Source: SZUA-38 sp965212525 (GTDB lineage Bacteria; Pseudomonadota; Gammaproteobacteria; Xanthomonadales; SZUA-38). Taken from it: DNA of 64,000 nucleotides. The DNA is taken from the NCBI GenBank assembly GCA_965212525.1, contig CBDBVC010000032.1:1-64000 (forward strand), written 5' to 3'. Shown here one piece after another: positions 44,458 through 54,200 of this stretch. How positions within the stretch are numbered: the first letter of the stretch is position 1; every line of letters starts with the position of its first letter. Position numbers and translations under genes: made by a program. The notes under the pieces are model-generated. The model did not search any database. It saw only the letters and a program-made list of their open reading frames with translations, and was not told where the DNA came from.

Positions 44458-45899
44458 TGACAGCGAAATTTGTCTGGAGCGTCCTGTGCCTGAGTGTTGC
44501 AGTTGTGCTGTTCTGGCTGATGAGCCTGTCTGAACTGCACTCGTTCCTGGATTCAGACAGAAAGAAGTCAAAGGCAATCTACAGTCAGGGCATGCAACTC
44601 AATTTCGGCCCGGAATCTCTGGTGGGCAGCAGACCAAGGCATGACAGCACTTACAGCCAGACCGACACCGGTCTGATACTTGAACGGGTGACTAAGGCAA
44701 CTCAGCTGTCACTGAAACTGCCCCTGTCATACATCGACCTTGGCCATTTTGATCGCATCACGCTCGAACTGGAGTCGGACAATTCTGGTGAGATCCGGTT
44801 TTTTTATCGAAACTCCCGCAACGGACCCATCATTCGCAGTAACGGCTTGCCCGTAATTCCAGGTCGAATGCAGCTGACGAGTACTGTACACGATCTCGAC
44901 TGGTCCATACAATCGGATACCAGCGCTGACGCAATCACCTGGCTGCCCTACCCTGAAATTGGCCACGGGGCTGAACCGATGTCCGAGCTGATCATCGGGC
45001 TATTCTTTACCGAGCCGAGCCGAGTAGTACTGGGCAAGCTCAAGCTGACGCCCTCACAACAGGCCGCAATCGATGCCGTGACAATCAGAGTCATCGATAG
45101 TGGATTAGACAGACCACAGCCTGTACTGAAGGCTCTGTCAGAGACCAGGCAATCAGAGCCAGCCTCCGTTTATGTTCACCAGTCACACGCCTTCAGTCTG
45201 ATTCGGATCAATCCCTGGCTGCCCGGCATTATCATCGGCCTGCTGTTTGCAGCCTCACTCATCATTGACTTGCGCCTCGAGAGACCGGCATCAGCTCTCT
45301 TGTGTCTGAGCGCAACGGTGTTGACAGTTGGTCTGACCGGGAGAGCCAGTCTGGAAGAAGCAACGAACTGGGGTATTCTGATACTGCCTTTGCTAGTGAT
45401 CTGCGTACCGCCGCTGATCTATCGCAAGTGGGGACGTCTGTTGCCGCGAAGCCGTCCACGTCTGCCATTACTACTGACAGCCATTGTGGTGACATCAACC
45501 GCGACCTTGCTGATATTCGCTCCCGGGCAAGATTCAGCCGGTGCCGCACTGTTTCATCGTTACCTGATGTACTTGCCCTGGGCACTGTTTCAGCAACTGA
45601 TCCTCTGCGCCGGGCTATTCAGGTTGTGCAGCCGGATCTACCGTCACAGGACGCCTGATGCAGGGATTCTGCCTGTGCTCATGGCATCACTGCTGTTCGG
45701 CTGGCTGCATTATCCCAATCTCGAACTGATGATCGCAACCAGTCTTCTGGCTGTTGTCTGTACCACGCTTTTTCGCCATGGGCAGGACATACTCACACTG
45801 GCGTTGCTGCATGCCCTGCTCGGCACGGCGGCGCTGACCTGGCTGACACCGGACTGGTTCTATTCAGGTGAAATCGGCTATGCCTTCTATCGCAACTGA
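44457..45899 (+). CDS. membrane protein with degenerate CPBP (CAAX protease-like) C-terminal domain
   Basis: The 480-residue protein has an N-terminal anchor helix (about residues 5-23), a soluble domain probably outside the cytoplasm (30-240), and about eight helices after 245. The last part resembles CPBP intramembrane proteases: LLFGWLHYPNLELM fits motif 2 (F-x-x-x-H) and LALLHALLGTA fits motif 3 (H). Where motif 1 should have Glu-Glu, the sequence reads PWALFQQLILCAG, so the catalytic glutamates appear to be Gln. A pseudoprotease, or a family with another chemistry, is possible. It is coupled to phhB and converges on rluC. The soluble domain is unknown to me. Confidence 0.6.
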   Translation: MTAKFVWSVLCLSVAVVLFWLMSLSELHSFLDSDRKKSKAIYSQGMQLNFGPESLVGSRPRHDSTYSQTDTGLILERVTKATQLSLKLPLSYIDLGHFDRITLELESDNSGEIRFFYRNSRNGPIIRSNGLPVIPGRMQLTSTVHDLDWSIQSDTSADAITWLPYPEIGHGAEPMSELIIGLFFTEPSRVVLGKLKLTPSQQAAIDAVTIRVIDSGLDRPQPVLKALSETRQSEPASVYVHQSHAFSLIRINPWLPGIIIGLLFAASLIIDLRLERPASALLCLSATVLTVGLTGRASLEEATNWGILILPLLVICVPPLIYRKWGRLLPRSRPRLPLLLTAIVVTSTATLLIFAPGQDSAGAALFHRYLMYLPWALFQQLILCAGLFRLCSRIYRHRTPDAGILPVLMASLLFGWLHYPNLELMIATSLLAVVCTTLFRHGQDILTLALLHALLGTAALTWLTPDWFYSGEIGYAFYRN

Positions 45900-45906
45900 G
45901 TCAGTC

Positions 45907-46854
45907 TCAGATCAGGCGATTCATGGATTCGGTAAACGCTTCTGGCAAATTGACATGCACCATCAGTTCGTCGATATCACCGTCGGCGGGGACCTGGATA
46001 TGCGAACAGTGCAGAAAAAATGTGCTCGCCGACTTGTCATCTCGCTTCCGGTTCTCGTCAAGTGAATACTTGTCATCACCCACTAGTGGATGACCGATCG
46101 CCTGCGCATGAACACGAATCTGATGCGTTCGCCCTGTCATGATCTCTACTTCAGCATATGTGGCGCGTCTGCTGGCCTCGAGCCTTCGGAATACTGACCG
46201 GGCCGGTTTGCCATGCTCAGGATCGACAACTACGCGGTGATCACTGGACGTTGCGGCAATCTTTCTCAAGGGAAAATCAACCACCACCTGATCTTCCGGC
46301 AAACGTCCTGACAGCAGCGTCAGATAGCGCTTGGTAACGGTACGTTCCCTCAGCTGTCGATGCAATGCAGTCAGCGCGTTTCGGGATCTGGCCAGAACCA
46401 GACAGCCACTGGTCTGACGATCGAGCCGGTGCCCCAGTTCGATGAACTCACCGGGGCGCGCCTGCTTCAGAGCCTCGATGACCCCGTAAGCCACACCTGA
46501 GCCACCATGCACCGCCAGGCCGGCAGGTTTGTTGATCACCAGGTAATCTTTTGTCTCAAGCTCGATGGCATCTGACAGCTGTGCGACGATTGCATCCGGA
46601 ACGCGTATCTGTGACTGTGACGGCGTTGCCACGGGTGGAATGCGGACACGATCGTTGAGCTTGAGTTTGTCGAACGGCTTGCAGCGTTTGCCGTTGATCC
46701 TGACCTGACCTGTCCTCATCAGACGGTAGACCAGAGAACGCGGAATTTTTTTCAGTTCAGACATCAGAAAGTTGTCAATCCGTTGCCCGGCCGATTGCGA
46801 ACCGATCTCGACATGCCTGACCCTGCGGCCTTGTGACTTTTGTTCAGTGCCCAT
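45907..46854 (-). CDS. rluC: 23S rRNA pseudouridine synthase RluC
   Basis: RluC makes pseudouridines 955, 2504 and 2580 of 23S rRNA in E. coli. The 315-residue protein has an S4 RNA-binding domain (IPRSLVYRLMRTGQVRINGK) and the catalytic domain with GHRLDRQTSGCLVLA, where the Asp is the nucleophile, and TGRTHQIRVHAQAIGHPLVGD. The ATG at 46854 (MGTEQKSQGRR) matches the family start; the frame is open further upstream but that stretch overlaps the rne promoter. The divergent rluC-rne pair is conserved in gammaproteobacteria. Confidence 0.93.
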   Translation of the reverse strand: MGTEQKSQGRRVRHVEIGSQSAGQRIDNFLMSELKKIPRSLVYRLMRTGQVRINGKRCKPFDKLKLNDRVRIPPVATPSQSQIRVPDAIVAQLSDAIELETKDYLVINKPAGLAVHGGSGVAYGVIEALKQARPGEFIELGHRLDRQTSGCLVLARSRNALTALHRQLRERTVTKRYLTLLSGRLPEDQVVVDFPLRKIAATSSDHRVVVDPEHGKPARSVFRRLEASRRATYAEVEIMTGRTHQIRVHAQAIGHPLVGDDKYSLDENRKRDDKSASTFFLHCSHIQVPADGDIDELMVHVNLPEAFTESMNRLI

Positions 46855-46859
46855 ATTGA

Positions 46860-46888
46860 TTGATAGCCAGCCCAATGATTGATATATT
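46860..46888 (+). promoter_or_regulatory. sigma70 promoter of rne
   Basis: TTGATA (46860-46865) and TATATT (46883-46888) are separated by 17 bp. Transcription would start near 46895, giving rne a leader of about 240 nt. The site abuts the rluC start on the other strand. Confidence 0.7.
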
Positions 46889-46894
46889 AAGGGG

Positions 46895-47135
46895 TCGATT
46901 TGACCCGCCCTGGCGGCTGGAAACAAAACGACGGCGAACAGCAGAGGATCGCAGTTCGTCACGATCATGTGATTGCTCGAACTCTAACAAAAACGACATC
47001 ACAGAAAAAGTAGAAAGAATTATCAGGCTGCCCGCCCGAAAAGAAAAAAAATATCATGGATTCCTGACCCACGAGTCGAGCCGGGTCCGGCGAGACACGA
47101 CACAGGACCAGAGGGCGGTCACAAGGACAATTAGA
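46895..47135 (+). promoter_or_regulatory. long 5' leader of rne mRNA
   Basis: The 241 bases between the promoter and ATG 47136 hold no gene. In E. coli a structured rne leader of about 360 nt lets RNase E shorten its own mRNA. The leader here has A-rich single-stranded runs (AAGAAAAAAAATATC near 47041) suited to RNase E cleavage. The autoregulatory role is inference from position. Confidence 0.5.
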
Positions 47136-50081
47136 ATGAAGAGAATGTTGATTAACGCAACTCAACCGGAAGAGTTGCGTGTGGCCATCGTAAATGGCCA
47201 GAGACTGGATGATCTCGATATAGAGGTTCAGTCCAGAGAACAGAAGAAAGCCAATATCTACAAGGGTCGTATCACCCGCGTTGAACCCAGCCTCGAAGCC
47301 TGTTTCGTGGATTACGGTGCCGACAGGCATGGATTTCTCCCCATCAGGGAAGTTCACACCAGTTATTACAAGAACAAACCCAAGGATCAGGACAATGTAC
47401 CCATAGCCGAAGCCCTCTCCGAAGGCCAGGAACTTCTGGTTCAGGTGGAAAAGGAAGAGCGCGGCAACAAGGGCGCGGCTCTGACCACCTTCATCAGCCT
47501 GGCAAGTCGCTATCTCGTTCTGATGCCAAACAACCAGCGCGGTGGCGGCGTTTCCCGGCAGATTACCGGAGTCGATCGCAAGGAACTCAAGACCTTCATG
47601 CGGCAGCTCAACATTCCTGAAGGCATGGGGCTGATTGCCCGTACCTCTGGTGTGGGTCGAGAGCTCGAGGAGCTGCAATGGGATTGTGATTACCTGATGA
47701 TGCTCTGGGCTGCGATTCAGCATGCCAGCGAAGAGCACAAGGCACCGCATCTGATCTATCAGGAATCCAGCCTGATCATTCGTGCATTGCGCGATTACCT
47801 GCGTTCGGACATTGGTGAAATCCTGATCGATGAAAAGTCGGTATACGATGACGCTGTGCAGTTCATGCAACAGGTGATGCCTCACAATCTCGGCAAACTG
47901 AAATTCTACGATAATGACACACCGCTGTTTTCCCGTTTCCAGATCGAGAGCCAGATCGAATCTGCCTATGGTCGAGAAGTACGACTGATCTCCGGTGGCT
48001 CAATTGTACTGGACAAGACCGAGGCACTGATTTCCATCGATATCAATTCGGCTCGTGCCACCAAGGGTTCCGACATCGAAGACACCGCTCTGAACACAAA
48101 CCTCGAGGCGGCAGACGAGATCGCACGTCAGTTGAGGATCCGCGATCTCGGTGGACTGGTGGTCGTCGACTTCATTGACATGCTCGACCGGGACAATCAG
48201 CGCAAGGTTGAAGACAGGCTTATCAAGGCACTGGCGAGAGACAAGGCACGAACCCAGGTGGGCAAGATTTCACGGTTTGGCCTGCTCGAGATGTCCCGCC
48301 AGCGATTACGCCCCTCGCTCGAAGAGTCAACCCAGAATGTCTGTCCCCGCTGTGACGGCCACGGTTATATTCGCAGCGTCGAATCCCTCGCCCTCTCTGT
48401 GTTACGACTGCTCGAAGAAGAAGTAATGAAAGAGTCTACCGGTGAGGTCATCGCCAAGGTGCCCAATTCGGTCGGCAACTTCCTGCTGAATGAGAAACGT
48501 CACGCCATCGCACAGATCGAAGTACGTCACAGAGTACCGATCCTGATCATCAATTCTCCACATATCGAGACGCCTCATTTCGAGATTGAACGAATCAGAC
48601 GTGCAGATCTGCGCATCGATTCAGATGCCAGTTACGAGCTGGTTGAAGCACCACAGATCGAGATTCCGAGCCATCATCTCGGGCAACAGCAGGCCATTGA
48701 GAAGCCGGCTGTGTCGAATCTTGCTCCAGCTCGACCTGCGCCTGCACCCGTCAAATCCACAACAAATTCCGCAGGCTTGTTCGGCTGGATGAAATCACTG
48801 TTTTCAAGTGACAAGTCGGAAGAAAAGAGCAAGCCGGCACGAAAGTCCCGCTCAGGAGCCAAGCCGCAGGCAAGGAAACAGTCGACTGCAAAACCCAGGC
48901 AGGGTCAGGCAAAGCGCGGCCAGTCCGATGCCCAGAAATCGGCCCGTGGCAGTCATTCCAATCACCCCTCACAACGCCGCAACAAGCGCCAGCAGAAGGA
49001 TGGTGACAAACAACCCACAGATGGCAGGGGCAAGGCTGCAGCTGGCAACCGGTCACAGAAGGATCAGTCCAGGTCCAGCCGTCAGAAACAACAGCCCAAA
49101 CAACGCAACCAGAAAACTGCAGCCACTGAGAAAAAGGGCCAGAACACACAGGTCTCTGGCAACAAGCAGAATGCAGACGGTAACCAGAAGCCGAGACGGT
49201 CACGTTCGAGACGGCGCCCCAAATCCAGCAAGCCGAAACAGGATGCGGCCACCAACGCAGTGACCGACAAGGCGCAACAGAACGCAGCCACACAGAAGAC
49301 GGAAACCGGCCAGGACACGACTGCTAACGCAAAATCCAGAATTGCCGATAATACCTCTAGCAGCAAACCGGCAGAAAGCAGGACCAGTACGCCACGAAAA
49401 TCTGGTGAGAAGAAAAAATCAGACAGCAAGCCAGCTGCCGAGAAGGAATCACCCAGAAAAAATCCGGCGGGATCAGATAACAGGCAGGACAAGGCACAGG
49501 TCTCCCGAAGTGAGACAGACACGAATCAGAAACCTGCAGCAAACGACAAGGCAGCTGACAAGCCAGCCAGGGAAAAGCCCAGTGAAAAAGCGACTGTCAA
49601 GACATCTGACAGCAAGCCTTCAGCCAGACAGGTAACCGGTAAAACTGATGAAAAACAGAAAGCTGTCACGCCTGAAAAACCGGTGAAGGACAAGGCAAGC
49701 GCTACAACTGCATCCACTGACAGCGACAGGAAAATGGCTACGGCTGCAAAAGAGAAACCGGCACCTGCGCCCGGTAAGAAAAAGGCCGCTGCAACTGTCG
49801 ACAAGCCAGTCAAATCCACACAGGCAAAAAAGGCAACTGACAAGTCCGAGATCAAGGTCACGGAATCATCGTCTGCTGGCGAGCAGACAAAGCCGGTGGA
49901 CAAGCCAAAAGCCAAAACCAGAGAAAAGGCCGCGCAACCTGCAAAATCAAGCAAGGCCGAGCAACCTGCAAAACCAGGCAAAGCGGAGCAGCAGAAACCG
50001 ACTGGTCTGTATGAGCTGAAACCTGCCAGCAAGGAACCCGCGAAGGCTGGGGAATCAGCCAATCAGGGCAAGGCCGACTGA
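47136..50081 (+). CDS. rne: ribonuclease E
   Basis: RNase E is the main mRNA-decay endonuclease and degradosome scaffold at the inner membrane. ATG 47136 begins MKRMLINATQPEELRVAIVNG, the family start. The catalytic half (to about residue 510) has the S1 domain, ISIDINSARATKGSD and LVVVDFIDMLDRDNQRKVE with the two Mg-binding aspartates near 302 and 345, and the zinc-link CPRCDGHG near 403. GLFGWMKSLF near 547 is an amphipathic helix in the place of the membrane-targeting sequence. The remaining 430 residues are Lys/Gln/Ala/Ser/Pro-rich and disordered, ending with GLYELKPASKEPAKAG. Total 981 residues. Confidence 0.96.
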   Translation: MKRMLINATQPEELRVAIVNGQRLDDLDIEVQSREQKKANIYKGRITRVEPSLEACFVDYGADRHGFLPIREVHTSYYKNKPKDQDNVPIAEALSEGQELLVQVEKEERGNKGAALTTFISLASRYLVLMPNNQRGGGVSRQITGVDRKELKTFMRQLNIPEGMGLIARTSGVGRELEELQWDCDYLMMLWAAIQHASEEHKAPHLIYQESSLIIRALRDYLRSDIGEILIDEKSVYDDAVQFMQQVMPHNLGKLKFYDNDTPLFSRFQIESQIESAYGREVRLISGGSIVLDKTEALISIDINSARATKGSDIEDTALNTNLEAADEIARQLRIRDLGGLVVVDFIDMLDRDNQRKVEDRLIKALARDKARTQVGKISRFGLLEMSRQRLRPSLEESTQNVCPRCDGHGYIRSVESLALSVLRLLEEEVMKESTGEVIAKVPNSVGNFLLNEKRHAIAQIEVRHRVPILIINSPHIETPHFEIERIRRADLRIDSDASYELVEAPQIEIPSHHLGQQQAIEKPAVSNLAPARPAPAPVKSTTNSAGLFGWMKSLFSSDKSEEKSKPARKSRSGAKPQARKQSTAKPRQGQAKRGQSDAQKSARGSHSNHPSQRRNKRQQKDGDKQPTDGRGKAAAGNRSQKDQSRSSRQKQQPKQRNQKTAATEKKGQNTQVSGNKQNADGNQKPRRSRSRRRPKSSKPKQDAATNAVTDKAQQNAATQKTETGQDTTANAKSRIADNTSSSKPAESRTSTPRKSGEKKKSDSKPAAEKESPRKNPAGSDNRQDKAQVSRSETDTNQKPAANDKAADKPAREKPSEKATVKTSDSKPSARQVTGKTDEKQKAVTPEKPVKDKASATTASTDSDRKMATAAKEKPAPAPGKKKAAATVDKPVKSTQAKKATDKSEIKVTESSSAGEQTKPVDKPKAKTREKAAQPAKSSKAEQPAKPGKAEQQKPTGLYELKPASKEPAKAGESANQGKAD

Positions 50082-50096
50082 ACCGATCCAGTCGGC
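50073..50096. terminator. hairpin between convergent rne and gacA genes
   Basis: GCCGACTG and CAGTCGGC form a perfect 8-bp stem with an 8-base loop. The first arm overlaps the last rne codons and the stop. No T run follows on either strand, so it may end transcription only weakly. Confidence 0.4.
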
Positions 50097-50110
50097 TCAT
50101 AACTGCGCGA

Positions 50111-50749
50111 TTATCCGCCGTCGGTAATTCCGTGGCGGATTGATAGATGCGTCAGTTCGACATCGTTACGGACATCGAGCTTTTCGTAAATCCTGTATTT
50201 GTAGGTGCTGACAGTTTTGGGACTGAGTGCCAGTTTTTCGGAAATAACGTTGACTTCAATGCCCTGAATCAGCATCAGCATCACTTCCATTTCCCGTGCC
50301 GAGAGATCATCAAATGGGGATTTTTCGGCACCAGGCAGCAGTGACAGAGCAAGTCGCTGGGCAATGTCCTTGCCGATATAGCGCTCATTCCTGTAGGTGG
50401 AACGGATACCCGCGATCAGGTCATCCGCAGCACATCCCTTGGTCAGATAGCCTGATGCACCGGCATCAAGCAGGTGTGTCGGAAACGGCGCTTCGGAATG
50501 TACCGTCAGGATAATTACCTTGATTTCCGGCAATGATTTGGTGATACGACGTGTCGCTTCAAGGCCTCCCAGCCCCGGCATGTTCACATCCATCAGAATC
50601 ACATCCGGCTTGATTGCCCTGGCCTTCTGAATTGCCTCTTCACCATCGCCAGCTTCGCCCACAATCTCGATATCGGGCTGATCCTTGACGATGTGAGCAA
50701 TTCCGGTACGGACTATATCATGATCATCAACAAGCAAGAGTCTGATCAA
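50111..50749 (-). CDS. uvrY: GacA/UvrY-family response regulator
   Basis: GacA/UvrY is the partner of the GacS/BarA kinase and controls Csr/Rsm small RNAs. The 212-residue protein has a receiver domain (acidic pocket D8, D9; phosphoacceptor D54 in ILMDVNMPG; K104 in YLTKG) and a LuxR-type helix-turn-helix (LSAREMEVMLMLIQGIEV, LALSPKTVSTYKYRIYEKL). The segment DVELTHLSIRHGI is close to E. coli UvrY. The start is TTG at 50749 behind a strong GGAGG site; no ATG is nearby. It is not beside uvrC, as it is in many relatives, but converges on rne. Confidence 0.9.
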   Translation of the reverse strand: MIRLLLVDDHDIVRTGIAHIVKDQPDIEIVGEAGDGEEAIQKARAIKPDVILMDVNMPGLGGLEATRRITKSLPEIKVIILTVHSEAPFPTHLLDAGASGYLTKGCAADDLIAGIRSTYRNERYIGKDIAQRLALSLLPGAEKSPFDDLSAREMEVMLMLIQGIEVNVISEKLALSPKTVSTYKYRIYEKLDVRNDVELTHLSIRHGITDGG

Positions 50750-51200
50750 TGACCTAACCTCCTCACAGTATCGCTCATCATAGTATCACCGTTTTCACGG
50801 ACGCCCAACACCCTGCAAACAGGCGCTGTTGACCAACAGGCCTCGCCCCTGAATATCGATATATGGGGTGTGCCGTGATCAATGTAAATTCACCACACGT
50901 AACATCAACTCCCCGTAGCCACTCTCATTGATGCCGCAATTCTTTAATCACTGACACAATATTTAACGATTGAAAAGTGAGATGTTTTTGTAAAACAAGA
51001 CGTTAAACTATAGAATTGACAGGAAATCTAGATTATTGAAGGTCATGTTTCCTGCATGAAAAGCTGTCAGCAATTCACGACAGCCGTTGTAGGTCGCATT
51101 TCTTCCAGGCCGGTTCACGATACAATCAGGCAGAGAAACGCGATACAGATTGTCCGTTTCAACACAAAACTATGGCATCAGCCGATTCAGGGGGGCTGAT
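50750..51200. other. 450-bp AT-rich gap between uvrY and the autotransporter gene
   Basis: No gene is seen. The middle (50960-51030) is markedly AT-rich, with TTGAAA (50974-50979), a TGTTTT/AAAACA hairpin and ACTATAGAATTGACA. A possible promoter pairs TTTTGT with TATAGA at 17 bp, but the -35 is poor. CAGGAAA and TTTCCTG (about 51020-51056) are 7-bp arms around 21 bases, and GCTGTC/GACAGC another hairpin near 51063-51084. An AGGGGGG ribosome binding site precedes ATG 51201. The gap probably holds the controls for the surface-protein gene. Confidence 0.4.
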
Positions 51201-54200
51201 ATGCAGACCAAGAAAAACAGCATTCGAACACCTAACACACTCACTCTCTGGTTGCTGACGCTGACATGCCTGTGTTTTTCCGGCAATTCCGCGGCGACGA
51301 CAGCATTCGGTCAGTGGCAGGCACTGGGCTCGGATATCAGCTCGAGTGGATTATCCGCCACATTGCAACTTTCAGGCACTACAGATTCGATGGGCGGTGG
51401 CAACCCGGGTTACACACCGGTTCCGAATGAAATGTACCAGTATGTGATTGCCGTCAATGAAACATCCGGCAATGCATCGATGCCATTCAATCTGATGATA
51501 TTCTCTGCTGACGTCTTTCTCGGATCAGGCACCGGTGCAGGCTGGGTATGTACGCCGATAACCGGTGGACTTGATTGCAATGGACCGGTTGTTGGAGCCA
51601 ATGGCATGACAACGCTCTCTATTCCTGTCACGGCACCTCCGGTACCGTTGCAGATCCAGACCAACCTGGCTCTGACACCAAACACCCCCGATATCGTTGT
51701 AGGGTCACCCCTGACGATTACCACCACTAGCGGAGTCGGGCTGCAGGCCAATCTTGTCACTGGTGACACCGCCGGCCTGGCTGGTGATCCGCTCAGTTAT
51801 ACCTTCAGCATGACCAACATTGACCGGGCGGCCTCGACCATCGACGGTTCTCGTGCCGTCATGCCATTGCTGATCATTGATGTGCATGACGGCATGGGTA
51901 CACCGCTGCCATTTACCGGTGGATCCGGCACCGACTGGTCCTGTTCTGTTGTCGGCCCGTTCGTGGAATGCCTGTACAGCGGCAGCGCGCTGGACGCTCC
52001 AGGCATGACCACCAGCAGCGTGGTGGTGAATTTCACGGCACCCGTGGTCAATTCTCAGGATACCATCACGGTTTTTGCCGATCCCGCTGCCGACAACATT
52101 GACCTGGTACCCGGCCAGGAGGCCAACCTGATCACACTGGTTGACCCTTCAGCCGATCTGGCCGTTACCAAGCTGGCGTCTGTCGGCACTGCTTTCGTGG
52201 GCGATAGCTTCGATTACGACATCACAGTCACCAATGTCGGGCCATCTGACACGGTTGATGTGATCATTCAGGATGTGTTGCCTCCGGAGGTGACTTTCGT
52301 TTCAGTCAATTCGCCAGATTTCAGCTGTTCGTCGGCTTCCCTGCCCCTGGTTGATTGCCTGTATACAGGTTCCGGCCTCTCAAGCGGCACATCCACGGCA
52401 CCGATCAACATCACGGTGCAGGCAACCACGGCAGGCAATCCGTCCAATACCGCCACTGCCAGCGCCGTCATGACAGCCGATGTCAACGCCGCCAACGACG
52501 CGGATACTGCCATGGTGACCATCTCGCCGGTTGCTGGCGGTGTCGACATGAAAATCGACAAGCGCGCCTTGCAGTCATCGGTCAATGGCGGTGAGGCACT
52601 GGCCTACCTGATTGGTGTCACCAATAGCGGCAGCAGTCAGGCCACAGGCGTTCAGGTCATAGACACCCTGCCCGAAGGCAGTGTGGTGACATCAATCAAC
52701 GGTTCCAGCTGGTCTTGTGACCAGAGTGATCAGATCATCACCTGTGATTACCTGCCTTCGATATTCACTGGCAATCGCTCTTCGTTCATCACCATCGAGA
52801 CCCTCGCGCCCAATGTCGACGGCATCATCGTCAATACGGCTTCTGTTTCCTCAACTGAAACCGATGTGGATACAGGCAACAATACCTCGTCAGCCTCGAC
52901 ACTGATCTCTGCAAGTGATGGTGCAGACCTGATGCTGACCAAGACAGTCACGTCCTCTGCAGTCGCCCCCGGCCAGGCTTTTGACTACGTGCTGACTCTC
53001 ACAAACAACGGCCCGCTTGATGCGACCATGGTGCAGATCAGTGATACATTCCCGACCGGATTCAGCTTCGATGGCAGCAGCAGTACGGGCTGGACCTGCA
53101 GCGGAACTGCGCCTTCGATCAATTGCACACTGACAGGCACCCTGGCCAGTGGTCAGACAACGACACTGGTGCTGCAGGCAACGGCCGGACAGACCGAAGG
53201 CAATTTCCAGAACCAGGCGACAGCCAGTGCAGCAGAACCCGATAACGACACGACAAACAACACAGCCTCGGTTGATGTGATGGTCGCCAGCAACAACGCC
53301 AATGCTGACGTCGCGCTGGACAAGTCCGTCAATCTCGCAACCGCGACCCAGGCACAGGCTCTGGTGTATACCCTGACGGCCAGCAACAACGGCCCCTCGG
53401 ATGCAATCAATGTACAGGTACTGGACACCTTGCCCGATGGGCTCCTGCTGACCGGTGTGGATGCCAATGGCTGGTCGTGCACCACAACCAGCAACGCCGT
53501 CGATTGTCGCCTCATGAATGCGCTGGCCGTCAATGACACGGCAGAAATTGTACTGTTGACCAGCACACAGATCAGTGACGGAAATCTGCTGAATCAGGCC
53601 ACCATCACTTCTGCCCTGCCCGACCCCTTTACAGACAACAACATGGCCAGCGCTTCTACCAGCATCGATGGCAGCGGCAACCCGGCTGACATGCGCCTGA
53701 CGATAGCCGATTCGGCCGACCCGGTCAGAACCGAAAGCAGCGTGGACTACCTGATCAATGTCATCAACGACGGCCCGGGTGAAGGCCAGAATGTCAGTCT
53801 GTCGGCCACATTGAGCGCAGGTGCCGTCATTAGCTCGATTTCAGCGGTCAACTGGACTTGTCAGAACCAGAACAGCAGCCTTGACTGTCAGTTCAATGGC
53901 GATTTCCTGCCATCAACACAATCGCTTCTCACCGTTTCTGTGTTGACGCCGGCAGTCTCTGGTTCGATCACGGCCACTGCCACGGTGATGACACAGTCAC
54001 AGGACAGCAATCCCGGCAACAACAGCGCCTCTGAATCGACACAGGTCACTATCACATCGGATGAATCCAGCTTCAGTGAGCGCCTTGAGGATGCACTCGG
54101 TGACAACCCCGATCCCGGCGTGACAGACAATCTGATCGCCGTCGCCAGGCTGTGTGGCAGTCCAACCGACAACGTCACCAGTCTGTGTCGCGAGATTGAT

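Noticed and set aside
49082..50062. Long minus-strand open frames opposite the 3' half of rne
   Set aside because: The Lys/Ala/Gln-rich coding tail of rne gives stop-poor antisense frames; their Leu/Cys/Ser-rich products look like no protein.
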